From positions 62,001-126,000 of the forward strand of contig CAIRYQ010000032.1 of NCBI GenBank assembly GCA_903882875.1: a stretch of 64,000 nucleotides of DNA. The letters run 5' to 3'. The position numbers and the translations under genes were made by a program. Origin of the DNA: an uncultured Spartobacteria bacterium (GTDB taxonomy: Bacteria; Verrucomicrobiota; Verrucomicrobiia; Chthoniobacterales; Chthoniobacteraceae). The notes below the pieces were generated by a model that was not told the DNA's origin, ran no database searches, and saw only the letters and a program-made list of their open reading frames with translations. This document shows, in pieces, positions 61,964-64,000 of this stretch. Position 1 is the first letter of the stretch. Every line of letters begins with the position of its first letter.

Positions 61964-63010
61964 ATGCGAATCCTCCTCACGAAGCTCAAGCTCATCGGCG
62001 ACGCGCTGCTGATCACGCCGACGGTCCACGCGATCCGCGAGCGGTTTCCCGATGCCGCGATCGTCGTGGTCGTGCGCAAGGGCACGGAAGGAATTCTTGA
62101 AGGCTGCACGGCGATCGATCGCGTGCTCACCGCTGCCGCACCCGAGGGAAAACGACGGGGGCGCTTGAACTGGCTCGACGATTTGAAGCTCATCATCGAA
62201 CTGCGGAAAAAACGGTTCGACTACGCGTTCGAGCTGAGCGACGGCGACCGAGGGCGGTGGATCTGCGCGCTGGCTCGCGCGAAGGTGCGCAGCACCAATG
62301 CGGGCGTGCTCCCGCTGAATTTTTTCTGGCGGCGCGTGTTCAAAAGCACCTCGACGTTCGGCTGGTTGCGGATGCACCGCGTTGAAAAGGATTTCCTGAC
62401 CGTCGCGCATGAGATCGATCTGGCTGGCACGCCGCCGCCGCTGTGCTTCGAGCGCTCGCGCACGGTGGCGTCGCAGGTGAGCACGGAGGCCGGGGAAAAA
62501 TGCGTGGTGTTCAATCCCGGCTCGCGGTTGCCGGAAAAACTGTGGCCCGAAGATCGGTGGATTGCGCTCGGACGCGAACTTGCGGTTCGCGGCAATCGCA
62601 TCGTCGTGAACACCGGCCCTGCCGCGGATGAGATCGCTTTGGGCAGCCGGATCGCCGATGCGATCGGCACGAGCGCGATCAGCACGAAGTCAGCGATGAC
62701 GTGGGCGCAGCTCGCGCACCTGCTCTATTCCGCAAAGCTGCTCGTGACGGTGGACACAGCGGCGATGCACCTCGCCGCGGCGTGCCAGTGCCCGACGGTC
62801 GCGCTCTTCGGTCTCGTGCCTGCGGGCCAGTGGCGTCCGTGGAAATCACCGAGCCGCGTGCTCACGGCGCTCGGCGAATGGGGCGAAATCACAGCCGAAG
62901 CCGCGCGGCAGGAAAGGCCGATCGAACTCGTGACCACGGAGGCCGTGCTCGCCGCGATCAGCGAGTTGGAGACGGCGACGACTGCGCACGGCGAAGCCGC
63001 GCAGAGGTAA
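61964..63010 (+). CDS. glycosyltransferase family 9 (heptosyltransferase-like)
   Basis: The 348-residue protein begins with RILLTKLKLIGDALLITPTV, the family 9 N-terminal Rossmann start, and has the sugar-donor site segments VFNPGSRLPEKLWPEDRWIA and LLVTVDTAAMHLAAACQCPT followed by VALFG near the C-terminus. Family 9 enzymes transfer heptose or related sugars from ADP-heptose in LPS core synthesis. It is plausibly an LPS core enzyme here. It converges with the DUF4254 gene (2 bases between stops). Confidence 0.88.
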   Translation: MRILLTKLKLIGDALLITPTVHAIRERFPDAAIVVVVRKGTEGILEGCTAIDRVLTAAAPEGKRRGRLNWLDDLKLIIELRKKRFDYAFELSDGDRGRWICALARAKVRSTNAGVLPLNFFWRRVFKSTSTFGWLRMHRVEKDFLTVAHEIDLAGTPPPLCFERSRTVASQVSTEAGEKCVVFNPGSRLPEKLWPEDRWIALGRELAVRGNRIVVNTGPAADEIALGSRIADAIGTSAISTKSAMTWAQLAHLLYSAKLLVTVDTAAMHLAAACQCPTVALFGLVPAGQWRPWKSPSRVLTALGEWGEITAEAARQERPIELVTTEAVLAAISELETATTAHGEAAQR

Positions 63011-63012
63011 AA

Positions 63013-63450
63013 TCAGTCCTGCGGTTTGCGCGTGATCATGTCCTTCAGCATCCGGTTCACCGCGTCCATCGCGTCGTTGCGCACGCGGTTCCAGGTCGCG
63101 ACGTCGTCGCAGACGGCGAGCCTTTCGGCATCGGGCAGCGACTTGTCGCGGCGGCGGTCTTCGAGGTTCCAGAGCGTGATGTTTGCCTCGAAGAGCCGCG
63201 AGATGGCGTCGGAGATGGCGTTGAACACGTCGCCCGCCGGGCGCTCGCCCTTATAAAATTTGTGCTTCGGCTCCTCGAGCGGGATTTCGCCTGCGATCGC
63301 GAGCGAGAGGTGGCCGTTGATCTCGGTCTTCAGGTTCTCCAGTTTCCGCCGGACGGGTTCGAGCAACTCCGCGTCGCCGCGCTCGGCGAGTTTGCTGAGG
63401 CGGATGTTTTCGATGGAGAGTTTGTCCAGCAGGCTGCCGAGGGTTTCCAT
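63013..63450 (-). CDS. DUF4254-like protein
   Basis: The 145-residue cytoplasmic protein starts at ATG 63450 (METLGSLLDKLSIENIRLSK). The helical pattern, with SRLFEANITLWNLEDRRRDK and VATWNRVRNDAMDAVNRMLK, matches DUF4254, which often lies beside family 9 glycosyltransferases in Bacteroidota and related groups. It is shorter than the usual about 200 residues. The function is unknown. Confidence 0.65.
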   Translation of the reverse strand: METLGSLLDKLSIENIRLSKLAERGDAELLEPVRRKLENLKTEINGHLSLAIAGEIPLEEPKHKFYKGERPAGDVFNAISDAISRLFEANITLWNLEDRRRDKSLPDAERLAVCDDVATWNRVRNDAMDAVNRMLKDMITRKPQD

Positions 63451-63570
63451 GTTTTCGCGCGGAGGATTGGCGGACGCTGTCGCGATTGCAAGCGGCACCG
63501 TCCCGGACGGCAGTTCCTGGTTGAGCGGCTCGGACGTATTCCCTAGTTTGCGGCGACGGCGGATCACGCA

Positions 63571-63648
63571 ATGCCTTTTCAACTCGAAGAATTCATCGCC
63601 GAACATTCTCCGTCTCCGAGCGCGATGTGCGCCGGTTCCGACGCATGA
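63571..63648 (+). CDS. short ORF overlapping the next glycosyltransferase start
   Basis: ATG 63571 opens 25 codons (MPFQLEEFIAEHSPSPSAMC then AGSDA) that end in TGA at 63646-63648, overlapping the ATG of the glycosyltransferase at 63645 by 4 bases. The overlap could couple the two, as in an upstream leader peptide. It is too short to support a product, and the sequence is not recognised. Confidence 0.3.
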   Translation: MPFQLEEFIAEHSPSPSAMCAGSDA

Positions 63649-64000
63649 AATCTGTGCCGGAAAAACCAGCGAAGATTGCATTCCTGATTCAGGGGCATGA
63701 TGCACCGAGCACGCGCGTGCGGATTCTGAACCTGCTGCCGCATTTCCACGACGCCGGATTTTCCACGGCGGTCGAGGTGTATCCGAATTCGCTGCGCGGC
63801 TGGTTCGCGGTGTGGCCACGCGTGCGCGGCGCGGACATCCTCGTGGTGCAAAAGCGGCTGCCGAGCCTGCTGGAGGCGAAGTTTCTCCGCTGGCGGATGA
63901 AGCGGCTCGTGTTCGATTTTGACGACTCGGTGTGGCTGCGCAACCGGCAGGGCGACGCGAGGGTGAGCAACAAGCTGCGCCGCCGCTTCGCACATCTCAT
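63645..64000 (+). CDS. glycosyltransferase, N-terminal part only
   Basis: The open frame from ATG 63645 runs off the window after 118 codons. It reads KPAKIAFLIQGHDAPSTRVR, then FSTAVEVYPNSLRGWFAVWP and MKRLVFDFDDSVWLRNRQG, which is the N-terminal Rossmann domain of a GT-B glycosyltransferase with the VFDFDDSVW segment seen in family 4 relatives. It continues the plus-strand glycan cluster. Donor and acceptor cannot be assigned from this part. Confidence 0.72.
   Translation, partial: MKSVPEKPAKIAFLIQGHDAPSTRVRILNLLPHFHDAGFSTAVEVYPNSLRGWFAVWPRVRGADILVVQKRLPSLLEAKFLRWRMKRLVFDFDDSVWLRNRQGDARVSNKLRRRFAHL

Overview
The window looks like chromosomal DNA of a high-GC diderm bacterium of the PVC group, most likely Verrucomicrobiota. 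Three things point there: a complete outer-membrane set (BamA, Skp/OmpH, LpxD, an LptF/G permease); FtsK, RsmB and RecO housekeeping genes; and many secreted heme-binding, DUF1501, DUF1549/DUF1553 and DUF1080 proteins, which are typical of Planctomycetota and Verrucomicrobiota. The assignment is inferred from gene content, not from a marker gene. I saw no rRNA, tRNA, CRISPR array, transposase or phage gene.

Layout. 1-2641: the end of a DUF1080-like gene and a secreted DUF6797/beta-propeller protein. 2663-11467 (minus strand): rsmB, a 3D-domain lipoprotein, a SprT-like metalloprotease, the envelope block bamA-skp-lpxD, citramalate synthase cimA and a glycine-zipper lipoprotein. 11787-14338: a NupC-type nucleoside transporter, divergent from a zinc-ribbon protein translationally coupled to sufT. 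14472-32298: a secreted accessory region with a Tat-exported protein and three heme-protein/DUF1501 modules. Around them lie a 1477-residue propeller/CBM-like protein and a WD40 protein. 32343-35930: a lone Hsp70 divergent from an LptF/G permease that is coupled to a small unknown protein.

36015-44169 (minus strand) holds an ECF sigma/anti-sigma pair, a terminator, and a tightly coupled moxR-DUF58-BatA-like-membrane protein operon. 44348-48579 is mixed: a frameshifted small gene, a short recO, a tandem CDGSH protein, an antibiotic-monooxygenase-like protein, a CocE/NonD hydrolase and a leucine-rich-repeat protein. 48645-52949 encodes one 1434-residue DUF1080/propeller/HEAT/cytochrome c fusion. 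53115-59328 holds ftsK, a RodZ-like protein, a small lipoprotein, a beta-barrel protein with a strong terminator, and a cysteine desulfurase. 59336-64000 holds a double NIPSNAP protein and a glycan-assembly cluster (GT-C membrane transferase, GT9, DUF4254 protein, start of another glycosyltransferase).

How the parts fit. Core envelope and cell-division genes alternate with large secreted oxidative or polysaccharide-related proteins. The strongest candidates for undescribed biology are the three heme/DUF1501 modules with their companions, the moxR operon with its two very large BatA-type partners beside an ECF sigma pair, and several architecture oddities (large FtsK motor insertion, RecO without its C-terminal zinc part, lone short Hsp70). 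Most starts were chosen by signal peptide, family length or gene overlap; Shine-Dalgarno sequences are generally weak.
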